A DNA stretch of 64,000 bases, from contig NZ_CP018811.1 in the NCBI RefSeq assembly GCF_001922345.1, forward strand, positions 434,001 through 498,000. The letters run 5' to 3'. Of this stretch, positions 9,833 through 19,083 are shown in pieces. Position 1 is the first letter of the stretch, and each line of letters starts with the position of its first letter. A program made the position numbers and the translations under genes. The stretch is from Paraburkholderia sp. SOS3. GTDB taxonomy: Bacteria > Pseudomonadota > Gammaproteobacteria > Burkholderiales > Burkholderiaceae. The notes beneath the pieces were generated by a model. The model made no database searches. It was not told the DNA's origin and was given only the letters and a program-made list of their open reading frames with translations.

Positions 9833-10354
9833 AAACCACTCCGGGCAAAACGCGTGCGGACCGCGCAAAACGCGCGGACCTGGCACGATCGTGCGTTTGC
9901 AAACAGGGCACAAACAGGGCACAAACAGGGCACAAACAGGGCAAATCGTGACGGCGGGGCGTCGCCGGAAAACACGGCGAGCGCAGAGAGGTTGAAGAGA
10001 TTAACGCGATATCGAACGTAATGCACCACCGAAATTATCCTGCGGGGGCTTGCATAACGCTTGATTCGTAACGCTTTTTCGATGTTCGGCGCAGCACGGT
10101 GCCGTTCGCTTGAGAAAGGCGCAAATCGCTGCAATTGACGACGGCAGATTGAACGCCCCCTACGGCGAGACATGTGGCGCGATGGGCCTGCGGAAAGCGA
10201 GGCCGCGGAAATGCGGAAAACGCGACGCACTCGCCGCCAGGGCGCAGGAAAACGCGCGAGCGCAACTGCCGTGCGCCTCGTCAGGCGCGCAGTCCAGCCC
10301 GGTTTACGGGTTGGGGAATGATTGAAGTCTGCCGCGTTGCGACGATTCAGCCGA
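9833..10354. other. Gene-free region upstream of bioA
   Basis: About 520 bp lie between bioA and the hydrolase gene. The region holds an 11-bp minisatellite (9900-9943) and should contain the biotin-operon promoter, but no convincing -35/-10 pair or known biotin operator was found. Open frames here have no motif and poor starts. Confidence 0.5.
9900..9943. repeat. 11-bp minisatellite, 4 perfect copies
   Basis: CAAACAGGGCA is repeated head to tail at 9900, 9911, 9922 and 9933 without mismatch. It lies about 70 bp upstream of the preferred bioA start and overlaps the alternative GTG start. An 11-bp unit is not a multiple of three, so copy changes would shift any frame read through it. This argues against the 9922 start being used. 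Confidence 0.9.
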
Positions 10355-11659
10355 TCAATTGCGGCTTGCGAGCGCCGGCTTGCTGTCGGCCTTCTGCTTC
10401 GAAGCGTCGCTGTTGCTGGCGCCGCCACTGTCGGCCGTTTGCGTGTCGGCCTGCGTCTGCTTCCAGACCACCGTATCGTTGACCGCGTACAGCCGGCACG
10501 GGTCGCTGCTCTGCTTCTGGCAATTCGAAATCGCGACCGCCATCGGATCGTCGCCGCCCTCGGCCCACGACCATGCGCCCGTTTCCGACACGGCGAATGC
10601 GCGGCTCGGATACTGATGCAGGAAGTTGCGATAGCCGTTGCGGCCCGCGTCGTCGACGAACGGTACGGCGTTGACCGAATCGATCGATGCGAAGTCCGTC
10701 GCTTTCGGTTGTGACGGCTCGGACACCTGGTATTGAACGCGCGTCGGCATGCCGGCGCGCGCGAGGAAGCGCTCGACCGACGGCCACCAGATATGCACGC
10801 CGTCCCGATCGCCGACGAGGCGATGCGCGTCGTTCTTGTACATGCCGAAGTCGACCATCTTCGCGCTGGCGCCGTGCGCTTCGAACGCCGCGTACATCTG
10901 CCCGACCAGCTCCGGCGACCAGATCGAATCGTTATCGCCGTACAGCCACAGCGAAGGCACACGCACCTTTTCGCCGTAGGTGCCGAATGCGCGCGTCAGG
11001 TTGCCTTGCCAGTCGATGCACGCGTCCTGCCGCAGGCCGCCCGAGAAGTTGATGAGGCCGCGCACGCCCGGCGCGGCGTCGACGCCGTACGCGATCGTCG
11101 CGAGACCGCCATGCGACGTGCCTGCGATCACGATGTGTTTCGCGTCGACGTAGGGTTCCTTCGACATGAAGTCGACCGTCGAGGCGACGTCCGCCGCCTG
11201 GCTGATGCCGTTGCGTTCGACGTCGCAGCCGTCCTGCACGTACGTGCCGCCCGACTGTGCGAAACCTTGCCGGTTCGGCGCGACGACGACATAACCGCGC
11301 CGCACGAACTCGCGCGCGAACGAAACGGGATCGCTGCGCGCCTGCGTGCGCGGGTCGCCGTGGATCTTGCCGTGATTGAAAACGACGAGCGGGAACGGGC
11401 CCGGGCCATCGGGCTTGTAGATCGTCGTTTGCAGGGTGATCTTGCCGTCCGGGCCGGCTGGAATGCCGATGATCTGTTCGTTCAGGTGGACGGTGGGCAG
11501 ATAGTGGTCGTCATCGAGCGCGATGCGCGGCACGGTGGCGTTCGCAAGCGGTCCGCCGTCGACATCCACGGATGTGCCTGCCTGTGCAACCGTGGCGGCC
11601 AGTGCCACGAGGCACGCCGCAACCATCACACACCCCGTTTGGAGTTTTCTCAACATCAT
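10355..11659 (-). CDS. Secreted dienelactone-hydrolase-like alpha/beta hydrolase (434 aa)
   Basis: An exported alpha/beta hydrolase. The N-terminus has a signal peptide (hydrophobic stretch ~9-26 ending VAQAG). The nucleophile elbow is GTSHGG at residues 180-185 (Ser182), with a later Asp in YGDNDSIW and His in NDAHRLVGD. FNHGKIHGDP forms the oxyanion region. After the hydrolase fold a ~70-residue C-terminal part contains AFAVSETGAWSWAEG and paired Cys (NCQKQSSDPCRLYAV). This resembles a small DUF4189-like repeat, so it may be a two-domain protein. The chain ends in a Lys/Ser-rich tail. The substrate is not evident and no operon partners are seen. Confidence 0.8.
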   Translation of the reverse strand: MMLRKLQTGCVMVAACLVALAATVAQAGTSVDVDGGPLANATVPRIALDDDHYLPTVHLNEQIIGIPAGPDGKITLQTTIYKPDGPGPFPLVVFNHGKIHGDPRTQARSDPVSFAREFVRRGYVVVAPNRQGFAQSGGTYVQDGCDVERNGISQAADVASTVDFMSKEPYVDAKHIVIAGTSHGGLATIAYGVDAAPGVRGLINFSGGLRQDACIDWQGNLTRAFGTYGEKVRVPSLWLYGDNDSIWSPELVGQMYAAFEAHGASAKMVDFGMYKNDAHRLVGDRDGVHIWWPSVERFLARAGMPTRVQYQVSEPSQPKATDFASIDSVNAVPFVDDAGRNGYRNFLHQYPSRAFAVSETGAWSWAEGGDDPMAVAISNCQKQSSDPCRLYAVNDTVVWKQTQADTQTADSGGASNSDASKQKADSKPALASRN

Positions 11660-12392
11660 CCGCTGTACCTGCTTCGAAATAACGCCTGAATACTTGCCCG
11701 GTTCGGGTTATTCGTCTGAATTGCCGCATGTTGCGCTGCAAAAAAGACAAAACAGCCCACCCGCGTGCGGAACTTGCATTCGCACGCCAGAGAAAATCGC
11801 ACCGAGTGAATCGCACACCAAAGTCGACGCCACCCCACGCGCCGATGAAGAGCATCACGCGATACTCCGGAAGCATGCCGCTGCAACTCGCTTTCGCGGC
11901 ATGTCTGAAGTTCCTGCGGGGCCGGTTGGGCCGCACCTCCGCGACGGATGCTCAAGACTATGGCTCGATCCTGGCACGACAATTTCCCTTTGTGCAATTC
12001 AGTAGAAACCCCTGCCGTACAAATTGCCGTTGCGGGATGTGGGAAATCAGCGTGTGAGCCGCGTCGTTGCTGGCGCTGGTAAATGTTGCGAGCTGTTTTT
12101 TGTCGCGGACAACCAACGATTTCGTGTCAATAAAAATCAACGCTTTTTAGGGGCGATATCGGAACGGCGGTTGCGAATTTTCAGTGACACGAAACAGATC
12201 TGACATAAAGAACGATCGCGGCGCCCGACCGCAGTGATCATGGCCGACGGATCGGAGTCGGGTAAACGCGGGTGTGGATGTCTGCGTAACCGGTTTCAAC
12301 GCGGTGGTTTCAAAGCGCCGGTTGCAACGCGGCGGTTTCAAAGCGCCGGTCTGAAACACCGCGGTTCGCACCCTCGCGCTTTGCACGACGCG
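11660..12392. other. 733-bp region with no recognised gene
   Basis: No frame here looks coding: the open frames lack motifs and ribosome sites. The stretch around 12060-12160 is AT-richer than its surroundings. The right end carries a 28-bp direct repeat (12291-12346). It contains the promoter region of the secreted hydrolase at its left end. A degraded gene cannot be excluded. Confidence 0.5.
12291..12346. repeat. 28-bp direct repeat, two copies plus remnant
   Basis: Two adjacent 28-bp units (12291-12318 and 12319-12346) differ at two positions and share GGTTTCAAAGCGC as their ends. A degraded third unit follows to about 12370. They lie just downstream of the ychJ-like gene. The unit itself has internal similarity (two GGTTTCAA blocks). 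There are too few copies and no spacers for a CRISPR array. Confidence 0.8.
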
Positions 12393-12905
12393 TCAGCGGT
12401 CGCTTACGTCGCCGTCGACGTAGCGCCAGCGGCCATCGTCGCCGCGCAGAAAGCGGCTCGACTCATGCAGCCGATGCGCCCGTCCGCCGGTTTTGTATCG
12501 TGCGACGAATTCGACTTCGGCATGCGTGTCGTCGATCGGCGTAAAGCGTTTGATCTGCAAACCAAGCCAGCGCGGCGAATCGGGCGCGCCGCGATCGACG
12601 TCGAGATCGGCGGGGCACGTGTGAGGCGCCCACGTCGCGCGCAGGTAACCGGTATCGCCAAGCACGTACGCGCTATAGCGCGAGCGCATCAGTTCGAGCG
12701 CGCGTGGCGCGGGCGCGCCGCCGTCGATATAGCGGCCGCAGCAGTCGGAAAAGCGTGGCGCTTGCGCGGATGCGTTGCCGCGCTTGTGTTTCTGCGCGGG
12801 TTGCGCGGCTGCCTCGGGCACCGCGCCGCCGCATGGACATGCCTCGGGTCGCTGCGTGGCGGCAGCATGCGGCTTTTCAGCGTTCGGATCGGCGTGCGTT
12901 GTCAT
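12393..12905 (-). CDS. YchJ family (UPF0225) protein (170 aa)
   Basis: A YchJ-like protein of unknown function. The family marks are seen: an N-terminal zinc-binding ACPCGG (22-27), a second Cys pair in RFSDCCGRYI (51-60), and the domain LELMRSRYSAYVLGDTGYLRATW followed by a beta-rich half. YchJ proteins usually end with a second SEC-C motif; none is seen here. An Ala/Gln/Lys-rich linker of ~25 residues separates the two Cys pairs, longer than usual. It lies 4 bp from the acyl-CoA dehydrogenase stop and is the last gene of that minus-strand group. Confidence 0.8.
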   Translation of the reverse strand: MTTHADPNAEKPHAAATQRPEACPCGGAVPEAAAQPAQKHKRGNASAQAPRFSDCCGRYIDGGAPAPRALELMRSRYSAYVLGDTGYLRATWAPHTCPADLDVDRGAPDSPRWLGLQIKRFTPIDDTHAEVEFVARYKTGGRAHRLHESSRFLRGDDGRWRYVDGDVSDR

Positions 12906-12909
12906 CGTG

Positions 12910-14046
12910 TCAGCTCAGCCCTCGTGCGATGAGAATCTTCTGGATATCGCTTGTGCCTTCGTAGATCTGGCATACGCGCACATCGCGATAGATGCGTTCG
13001 ACCGGAAAGTCGCTCAGATACCCGTAACCGCCATGAATTTGCAGCGCGGCCGAGCAGATCCGCTCCGCCGCTTCGGATGCAAAGAGCTTTGCCATCGCGG
13101 CTTCCGTGAGGCACGGTTGACCCGCGTCCTTCAACGATGCCGCGTGCCAGACCAGTTGCCGCGCCGCTTCGAGTTGCGTCGCCATGTCGGCGAGCCGGAA
13201 CTGCACGGCCTGGTGGTCGAACAGCGGCCGGCCGAAGCTCTCGCGCTCCTTCGCGTACGCGAGCGCCGCTTCGAGCGCCGCGCGCGCCATGCCGACGCTT
13301 TGCGCGGCGATGCCGATGCGGCCGCCTTCCAGCCCCGACAGCGCAATGCGGTACCCCTCGCCCACGCCGCCGATCAGGTTTTCCGCCGGCACACGGCACT
13401 GTTCGAACACGATCTGCGCAGTATCGGACGAATGCTGACCGAGCTTGTCCTCGACGCGCGCGACGATATAGCCCGGCGTAGCGGTCGGCACGATAAACGC
13501 GCTGATGCCGCGCTTGCCGGCCTCGCGGTCGGTGACGGCCATCACGATCGCGACGTCGCCGTTTTTGCCGCTCGTGATGAATTGCTTGACGCCGTTCAGC
13601 AGGTACGCGCTGCCGCCTTCGACCGCTTGCGCCGTGGTGCGCAACGCGGATGCGTCGGAGCCGGCCTGCGGTTCCGTCAGGCAGAATGCGCCGAGCATCT
13701 CGCCGCGCGCGAGCGGCGTGAGCCAGTCGCGCTTCTGCGTATCGTTGCCATAGGTGAGAAGAATGCTGCACACGGGGCAGTTGTTGACCGAAATGGCCGT
13801 CGACGTGCCGCCGTCGCCTGCGGCAATTTCTTCGAGAATCAGCGCGAGCGCCAGCGCGTCGAGCCCGGCGCCGCCGTACGCTTCCGGCACGAGCACGCCA
13901 TACGCGCCGAGCGCGGCAAGCTGCCGGTGCACGTCGGCCGGAAACGTGCGGTCGCGATCCCATTGCGCGGCATGCGGTATCACTTCGTCGCGCACGAATT
14001 CGCGCACCGCGTCGCGGATCATCGTGTGATCCTGATCAAGCACCAT
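12910..14046 (-). CDS. Short/branched-chain acyl-CoA dehydrogenase (378 aa)
   Basis: An FAD acyl-CoA dehydrogenase that oxidises short acyl-CoAs and passes electrons to ETF. Signatures are CLTEPQAGSDASAL, the C-terminal QIHGGYGYLSDFPVER and YEGTSDIQKI with the predicted catalytic Glu at 363. The start ATG at 14046 gives the standard N-terminus MVLDQDHTMIRDAVREFV. The upstream open frame is longer but not conserved. With the SDR remnant and thiolase upstream it suggests a beta-oxidation or ketone/leucine degradation group. Butyryl-, 2-methylbutyryl- and isovaleryl-CoA are all possible substrates. Confidence 0.9.
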   Translation of the reverse strand: MVLDQDHTMIRDAVREFVRDEVIPHAAQWDRDRTFPADVHRQLAALGAYGVLVPEAYGGAGLDALALALILEEIAAGDGGTSTAISVNNCPVCSILLTYGNDTQKRDWLTPLARGEMLGAFCLTEPQAGSDASALRTTAQAVEGGSAYLLNGVKQFITSGKNGDVAIVMAVTDREAGKRGISAFIVPTATPGYIVARVEDKLGQHSSDTAQIVFEQCRVPAENLIGGVGEGYRIALSGLEGGRIGIAAQSVGMARAALEAALAYAKERESFGRPLFDHQAVQFRLADMATQLEAARQLVWHAASLKDAGQPCLTEAAMAKLFASEAAERICSAALQIHGGYGYLSDFPVERIYRDVRVCQIYEGTSDIQKILIARGLS

Positions 14047-14122
14047 GAATGGGTTCCTCCGGTTTGGGGTCTGCTCGTGCGTCCGTTCGTGTGTCCGGCT
14101 ATGCGCCAATCGATCGAAAATA

Positions 14123-14500
14123 TCACCAGTCGAGCGCCGTGCCGTCGTATTGCCGGAACCGGCCATGAAAAGACGCCTGTGCGCCGGCCGCCTGCACGAG
14201 AACTTCGCGCATGGCGGCAACGCCATGTTCGACGGCGAGCGGTGCGCGCGGCCCGCCCATCTCGGTGCGCACCCAGCCCGGGTGCAGTGCGATGCAGGTT
14301 GCCGCACGCGTTTGCAGCGACGCGATCTTCAGCACGTCGTTGACGTCGACCGAAAACACCTCGGCGCCGAGCCCGGCGAGCGCGCCGAGCGATGCTTCGT
14401 CGCGTGCGGTTGCGAGCACACGCCAGCCCGACTGCCGATACTGCCGCGCGAATTCCCAGCCGATGCCGCGCGACGCACCGACGATCAACACGGTCTTCAT
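14123..14500 (-). pseudogene. SDR with internal in-frame deletion (125 aa left)
   Basis: The first ~52 residues are a clean SDR Rossmann start (VLIVGASRGIGWEFARQY, ending VFSVDVND). The chain then jumps to a typical SDR C-terminal part: LKIASLQTRAATCIALHPGW and VRTEMGG, ending QYDGTALDW. The ~100 central residues that should carry NxAG, the catalytic Ser and YxxxK are missing. Full-length relatives are ~220-230 aa. The joint falls at an Asn-Asp codon pair, so an in-frame recombination deletion is likely. It cannot be an active dehydrogenase. Neighbours are the thiolase and the acyl-CoA dehydrogenase. Confidence 0.75.
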
Positions 14501-14540
14501 CCGATACGGTCTCCGTCGAGGTTCGCGCGGCGGGGCGCCG

Positions 14541-15731
14541 TCAGACGAGTTCGATCCCCATCGCCGTCGCTTCGCCGCCGCCGATGCACAGGCTCGCCAC
14601 GCCGCGCCTGAGCCCGCGATGCCGCAACGCGCCGAGCAGCGTGACGAGAATGCGCGCGCCCGAAGCGCCGATCGGATGACCGAGCGCGCAGGCGCCGCCG
14701 TTCACGTTGACCTTCTCGTGCGGCAAGCCGTGCTCCTTCATGGCCGCCATCGTGACGACCGCGAACGCTTCGTTGATCTCGTAGAGGTCGACGTCATTCG
14801 CGCGCCAGCCGTTTCGGTCGAACAGTTTGCGCAGCGCGCCGATCGGTGCGGTGGTGAACTTTGCCGGTTCCTGCGCGAAGGTCGTATGGCCGACCACGCG
14901 CGCAAGCGGTTTGACGCCGAGGCGCCCGGCGCTCGAGGCGCGCATCATCACGAGCGCCGCGGCGCCGTCCGAAATCGACGACGAGTTCGCCGCCGTGACC
15001 GTGCCGCTCTTGCTGAATGCGGGTTTCAACGTCGGGATCTTGTCGAGGTTGGCCTTGAAAGGCTGCTCGTCGCGCTCGACCCGCGTCTCGCCCTTACGCG
15101 TGGTCACCTTGACCGGTGCGATTTCCCACGCAAACGAACCGTCTTCGTTCGCGCGTTTGGCGCGCGTCAGCGATTCGATCGCGAATGCGTCCTGCGCTTC
15201 GCGCGTGAAATCGAACGACGCCGCGCATTCCTCGGCAAACGTGCCCATCAGACGGCCTTTGTCGTACGCATCTTCGAGGCCGTCGAGGAACATATGGTCG
15301 AGCACCTGGCCGTGGCCCATGCGCATGCCGGCGCGCGCCTTAGGCAGCAGATACGGCGCGTTCGTCATGCTCTCCATGCCGCCCGCGACGATGACTTCCG
15401 CCGAGCCCGCGGCCAGCATGTCGTGCGCAAACATCGCCGCGCGCATGCCGGAGCCGCACATCTTGTTGACGGTCGTGCTGCCGGTCGAAAGCGGCAGGCC
15501 CGCGCCGAGCGCGGCCTGACGCGCCGGCGCCTGGCCCTGGCCCGCGGGCAGCACGCAGCCCATCACGGCTTCGTCGATCTGCCCGGGTTGGAGACCCGCG
15601 CGTTGCACCGCGGCCTCGATGGCGGCCGCGCCGAGCTGCGGCGCGCTCAGCGCCGCGAAGTCGCCCTGGAACGCGGCGATCGGCGTGCGTGCAGCCGCGA
15701 CGATGACAATGGGATCGTTCGTGTCACTCAT
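14541..15731 (-). CDS. Acetyl-CoA acetyltransferase (thiolase, 396 aa)
   Basis: A thiolase II type enzyme that interconverts two acetyl-CoA and acetoacetyl-CoA. The acyl-accepting Cys92 lies in NKMCGSGMRA, the active-site His in NGGACALGHPIGASGAR and the second Cys in SLCIGGGEATA. The length is standard. It overlaps the carbonic anhydrase stop by 8 bp. With HMG-CoA lyase upstream and acyl-CoA dehydrogenase downstream it fits acetoacetate/leucine catabolism or supply for polyhydroxybutyrate. Confidence 0.93.
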   Translation of the reverse strand: MSDTNDPIVIVAAARTPIAAFQGDFAALSAPQLGAAAIEAAVQRAGLQPGQIDEAVMGCVLPAGQGQAPARQAALGAGLPLSTGSTTVNKMCGSGMRAAMFAHDMLAAGSAEVIVAGGMESMTNAPYLLPKARAGMRMGHGQVLDHMFLDGLEDAYDKGRLMGTFAEECAASFDFTREAQDAFAIESLTRAKRANEDGSFAWEIAPVKVTTRKGETRVERDEQPFKANLDKIPTLKPAFSKSGTVTAANSSSISDGAAALVMMRASSAGRLGVKPLARVVGHTTFAQEPAKFTTAPIGALRKLFDRNGWRANDVDLYEINEAFAVVTMAAMKEHGLPHEKVNVNGGACALGHPIGASGARILVTLLGALRHRGLRRGVASLCIGGGEATAMGIELV

Positions 15732-16500
15732 GTTTGAGCTCCTTGATCACGCCCTGGACGACAGCGGGGATGTCGCCGAGCCTCGCGGCGTCGGCGGCGA
15801 CGACATCGTTTTCGGCTTCATGCGCGTGGTTTGCCGAGACGGCCGCGACGCATTGCGCGTAGGTCGCGTCGAGTGCCTCGGCGTGGTCGATCGTCATGCC
15901 GAGGTCGCGCACGCGGCCGTCATGCACACCGTATGCCCAGCCGTGAATGGTGAGTTCCTGGCCGCGCGCCCATGCATCGGTGACGCTGGTCGTGCGGCAC
16001 ACGTTGACGACCTGCTCGATCGCGTTCAGCTCGACGAGGCGCCGATGCCGCGCTTCGCCGATCGGCCATTGATCGAGCAGGCCGGCGTGCTTCGCGCGCA
16101 CGTCCTGCACGTGATGCAGCCAGTTGTCGGCGAGGCCGACGCGGCGGCCGAGCAGCGCCGCGCCGACGCCCGAGCAGCCGTAATGGCCGACCACGAGGAT
16201 ATGTTTGACCTTGAGCAGGTCGACCGCGAACTGGATCACCGACAGGCAGTTCAGATCGCTATGCACGACGACGTTCGCGATGTTTCTGTGCACGAACACC
16301 TCGCCCGGCGGCAAGCCGATGATCTGATTCGCCGGCACGCGGGAGTCCGAACAGCCGATCCACAGGTATTCGGGCGTCTGCTGATGGACGAGACGCGAGA
16401 AGTAGTCGGGGTCTTCGGCGAGCTTGCGCTTCGCCCACGCGTCGTTGTTGTCGAACAGATGAGCGAGCGGGTGTGCAGCAGGGGTAGCGTTCGTATTCAT
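15724..16500 (-). CDS. can: Beta-class carbonic anhydrase (258 aa)
   Basis: A beta-carbonic anhydrase that hydrates CO2 to bicarbonate in the cytoplasm. Zinc ligands are Cys50 (WIGCSDSRVPA, with the Asp52/Arg54 dyad), His106 and Cys109 (VVGHYGCSGVGAAL). The length is slightly above usual through an Ala/Glu-rich C-terminal tail. The stop overlaps the thiolase start by 8 bp. The 5' side carries a 12-bp tandem repeat. Confidence 0.93.
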   Translation of the reverse strand: MNTNATPAAHPLAHLFDNNDAWAKRKLAEDPDYFSRLVHQQTPEYLWIGCSDSRVPANQIIGLPPGEVFVHRNIANVVVHSDLNCLSVIQFAVDLLKVKHILVVGHYGCSGVGAALLGRRVGLADNWLHHVQDVRAKHAGLLDQWPIGEARHRRLVELNAIEQVVNVCRTTSVTDAWARGQELTIHGWAYGVHDGRVRDLGMTIDHAEALDATYAQCVAAVSANHAHEAENDVVAADAARLGDIPAVVQGVIKELKHE

Positions 16501-16523
16501 GATCGGTCAAAGCCGTGGTAAAG

Positions 16524-16571
16524 GGTGTGATGCGTGGTGTGATGGGCGGTGTGACGGGCTGTATGAGGCGG
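16524..16571. repeat. 12-bp tandem repeat between carbonic anhydrase and aceK
   Basis: Units of the form GGTGTGATGGGC begin at 16524, 16536 and 16548, with a degenerate fourth at 16560. They lie in the short gap upstream of the carbonic anhydrase start and just after the aceK stop. They are therefore non-coding but sit in the 5' leader of the carbonic anhydrase message. Confidence 0.8.
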
Positions 16572-16587
16572 GTTTCGCCAGCGCGCG

Positions 16588-18420
16588 TCAAGCGGCTCGT
16601 GCGGCCCGCGCCGTCGCATCCGTCGCGGAAATTTCGGTCGCAAAACCGGCCGCGAACCGTTCGGGATAGCGGTTGCAAAAGCGCAGGCCGCGTTCGTAGG
16701 GATAAAAGTCGGGCAGTTCGCCTTTGAGAATGTGATCCTTATGCCGCTGCCATAACGCAGGGTCGAAAAAGTCCGCGTGATGCCGGATAAACGATTGGCG
16801 CACGCGCGGGTCGCCGAGCAAAAAAGTACCGTAGGTCTCCGGAAAGATATCGTGCGGGCCGACCGTATACCACGGCTCGTCCGACATTTCGTCTTCTTCG
16901 TTACGCGGTGCGGGCACCGCGCGCACATTGCAGTCGGTCAGATATTCGATTTCGTCGTAGTCGTAGAACACGACGCGGCCGTGACGCGTCACGCCGAAGT
17001 TCTTGTACAGCATGTCGCCGGGGAAGATGTTGGCCTGCATCAGTTCCTTCACCGCGTCGCCGTACTCCTTGATCGCGTGATCGATGTCGTCGTCGGTGCC
17101 GCTTTGCAGGAACAGGTTCAGCGGCACCATGCGCCGCTCGATGTACAGATGCTCGATCACGAGATTGTCGCCTTCGTATTCGAGCAGCGACGGCACTTCC
17201 TTTTGCAGTTCGCGCAGCAGCGCGTCGTCGATGCGCGACAGCGGCAGCGCGACGCTCGAATACTCGAGCGTGTCGGCCATGCGGCCGAGCCGGTCGTGAC
17301 GTTTGACGAGCTGATACTTCTGCTGGATCTGCGCGCGCGTCGTGTCTTTCGGCGGCGGAAAGTGGTCCTTGATCAGCTTGAATACATACGGAAACGACGG
17401 CAGCGTGAACACGAGCATCACGAGGCCCTTGATGCCGGGCGCAATCGTGAACAGGTCGCTCGAATGCGACAGGTGGTGCAGCAGGTCGCGATAGAACAGA
17501 TTCTTGCCCTGCTTCTGCAGGCCGACCGACGTGTAGATCTCCGCTTTCGGCTTGCCCGGCATCACCGTGCCGAGAAACTCGACGAATGCGGACGGCACTT
17601 CCATGTCGACGAGAAAATACGAATGCGAGAAGCTGAAGATGATCAGCAACTGTTCGCGTTTGAGCAGCACCGTATCGAGCGCGAGCACGCCGGGCCGGAC
17701 ATGGTGAACCGGAATCGCGAACGGCACGAGCAGGTCGCCGTTGATGATGCGGCCGACGATATACGCCGCCTTGTTCCGGTAGAACAGCGACGACAGCACG
17801 TGAATCTGGAAGTTTGGCGCTTCGACGAACGTGCCGAACGTATCGTGAATCGACTGCAGCACGCAGCCGACGTCGCGCTCCAGGTCTTCGAACGGCGGAT
17901 CGAGCTGAAAATTCGTGACGATACGCTCGAGCGTCTGCGCAAAGCCGTCCTTGCCCGGGTAATACGCGCGGTAGGTGGGCTTGGCCGCGGGCTCGTCGTT
18001 TTCGATGTACTCGGTCGAGATCGCGGGGCGCACGAATATGAAGTCGTTGTTGAAATACGAGCGGTGCAGAATCTTGCAGCAGACGGAATTGAAGAACGTC
18101 TCCGCGCATTCGGGCTGACGGTGCGCGGTCAGCAGACCGATGTAGTGCAGTTTGATCTGTTGCCAGATTTCGTTGTCGATGCTTTCCGCGTCGTATTCGT
18201 CTTCGAGCAGTTCGACGCATTCCTTTACGCGCTCGTCGTATGACGTAATGCGCTCGCGCGCGAGGCGCTGGATGGCGTGCCAGTCTGCCGCCTCGAACAG
18301 CGTTTTCGCGTGGATCGCCGCATCGCGGAAAATCCGGTAATGCCGGTCGAAACCCTCGAGCATCGTCTTCGCGACGTCGAAGCCGATTTGCGAGGACAAC
18401 AGTTTAGGGAAGTGATTCAT
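16588..18420 (-). CDS. aceK: Isocitrate dehydrogenase kinase/phosphatase
   Basis: AceK (610 aa) phosphorylates and dephosphorylates isocitrate dehydrogenase, setting the split between the TCA cycle and the glyoxylate shunt. It is recognised across its length. Marks include the N-terminal [17 protein letters not shown], the ATP-loop region [19 protein letters not shown], and the late kinase block [20 protein letters not shown]. The ATG at 18420 (MNHFPKLL) is the conserved family start; an ATG seven codons upstream is also open. The MerR regulator lies 103 bp further upstream in the same direction. Confidence 0.95.
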   Translation of the reverse strand: MNHFPKLLSSQIGFDVAKTMLEGFDRHYRIFRDAAIHAKTLFEAADWHAIQRLARERITSYDERVKECVELLEDEYDAESIDNEIWQQIKLHYIGLLTAHRQPECAETFFNSVCCKILHRSYFNNDFIFVRPAISTEYIENDEPAAKPTYRAYYPGKDGFAQTLERIVTNFQLDPPFEDLERDVGCVLQSIHDTFGTFVEAPNFQIHVLSSLFYRNKAAYIVGRIINGDLLVPFAIPVHHVRPGVLALDTVLLKREQLLIIFSFSHSYFLVDMEVPSAFVEFLGTVMPGKPKAEIYTSVGLQKQGKNLFYRDLLHHLSHSSDLFTIAPGIKGLVMLVFTLPSFPYVFKLIKDHFPPPKDTTRAQIQQKYQLVKRHDRLGRMADTLEYSSVALPLSRIDDALLRELQKEVPSLLEYEGDNLVIEHLYIERRMVPLNLFLQSGTDDDIDHAIKEYGDAVKELMQANIFPGDMLYKNFGVTRHGRVVFYDYDEIEYLTDCNVRAVPAPRNEEDEMSDEPWYTVGPHDIFPETYGTFLLGDPRVRQSFIRHHADFFDPALWQRHKDHILKGELPDFYPYERGLRFCNRYPERFAAGFATEISATDATARAARAA

Positions 18421-18523
18421 GTCGACCGTGCATTCGTTCAATGTCGTGAAGACAGCTGCAATTGTAACGTTCGGACGGGGCCAAGGGCTTCTGTTCTTGC
18501 GGATCGCGTGCGCTCATGTGCGC

Positions 18524-18928
18524 TCACCTGCGTTCGGTTGCGTACACGTCGCGTTCGAGCAGCGCACGCGCCTGTGCTTCATATTGCGCGAGGTCTTCGA
18601 GCGTCGCGTCCAGATCTTCGCGCTGCCGCTCGAGCACCGCTCGATGCCGGGCGAGCGTGGCGAGAAATGCCTGCAATTGCGCGGACGTATCGGTCGGCGA
18701 GTCATACAGATCGAGCAGGTCGCGAATTTCGGAGAGCGTGAAGCCAAGGCGCTTGCCGCGCAAGGTCAGCTTGAGACGCGTGCGGTCGCGCGCCGAATAA
18801 ACGCGGCGTAAGCCGCTCGATCCTTCGCGGCTCGGCGAGAGTAAACCCTGGTCTTCGTAGAAGCGGATCGCGCGCGGTGTGACGTCGAATTCGCGCGCGA
18901 GCTCGGTGATCGTGTATTGCACGCTCAT
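18524..18928 (-). CDS. MerR-family regulator, LiuR-like (134 aa)
   Basis: A MerR-type transcription factor. The winged-helix domain starts at once (YTITELAREFDVTPRAIRFY) and continues with the second wing (YSARDRTRLKLTLRGKRLG). A dimerisation coiled coil of ~40 residues follows. There is no C-terminal Cys set, so it probably senses a small organic molecule rather than metal. The short form resembles LiuR-type regulators of branched-chain acyl metabolism. An open upstream extension encodes MGAQ repeats from a 12-bp tandem repeat and is not credible as protein. It is divergent from a metallo-beta-lactamase gene, with a dyad between them. Confidence 0.85.
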   Translation of the reverse strand: MSVQYTITELAREFDVTPRAIRFYEDQGLLSPSREGSSGLRRVYSARDRTRLKLTLRGKRLGFTLSEIRDLLDLYDSPTDTSAQLQAFLATLARHRAVLERQREDLDATLEDLAQYEAQARALLERDVYATERR

Positions 18929-19008
18929 TTGTTCTGATTCCGGTGTGGCGGGCGGCTTGCCATGGCTGACGCGGTTGCGGCCGAAGCCGCGGACCGTGTG
19001 CATGCCCG

Positions 19009-19066
19009 TTTGGGCACCCATTTGCGAGCCTGTTTGCGCGCCCATTTGCGCGCCCATTGCGCGCCC
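19009..19066. repeat. 12-bp tandem repeat upstream of merR
   Basis: Units close to TTTGCGCGCCCA start at 19009, 19021, 19033 and 19045, with a partial fifth unit to 19066. The first two are diverged. It lies between the merR start and the 30-bp dyad and so would be in the merR leader or promoter region. Confidence 0.85.
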
Positions 19067-19083
19067 GGCACGATGCCGGCCTC

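Noticed and set aside
11728..12057. 109-codon plus-strand frame in the gene-poor stretch
   Set aside because: No ribosome site, no motif, and codon usage unlike the real genes around it.
12291..12370. CRISPR array
   Set aside because: Repeats are contiguous with no spacers, and no cas genes are present.
18929..19057. N-terminal extension of merR with MGAQ repeats
   Set aside because: It is the translation of a 12-bp tandem repeat. The winged-helix domain starts at the ATG at 18928.
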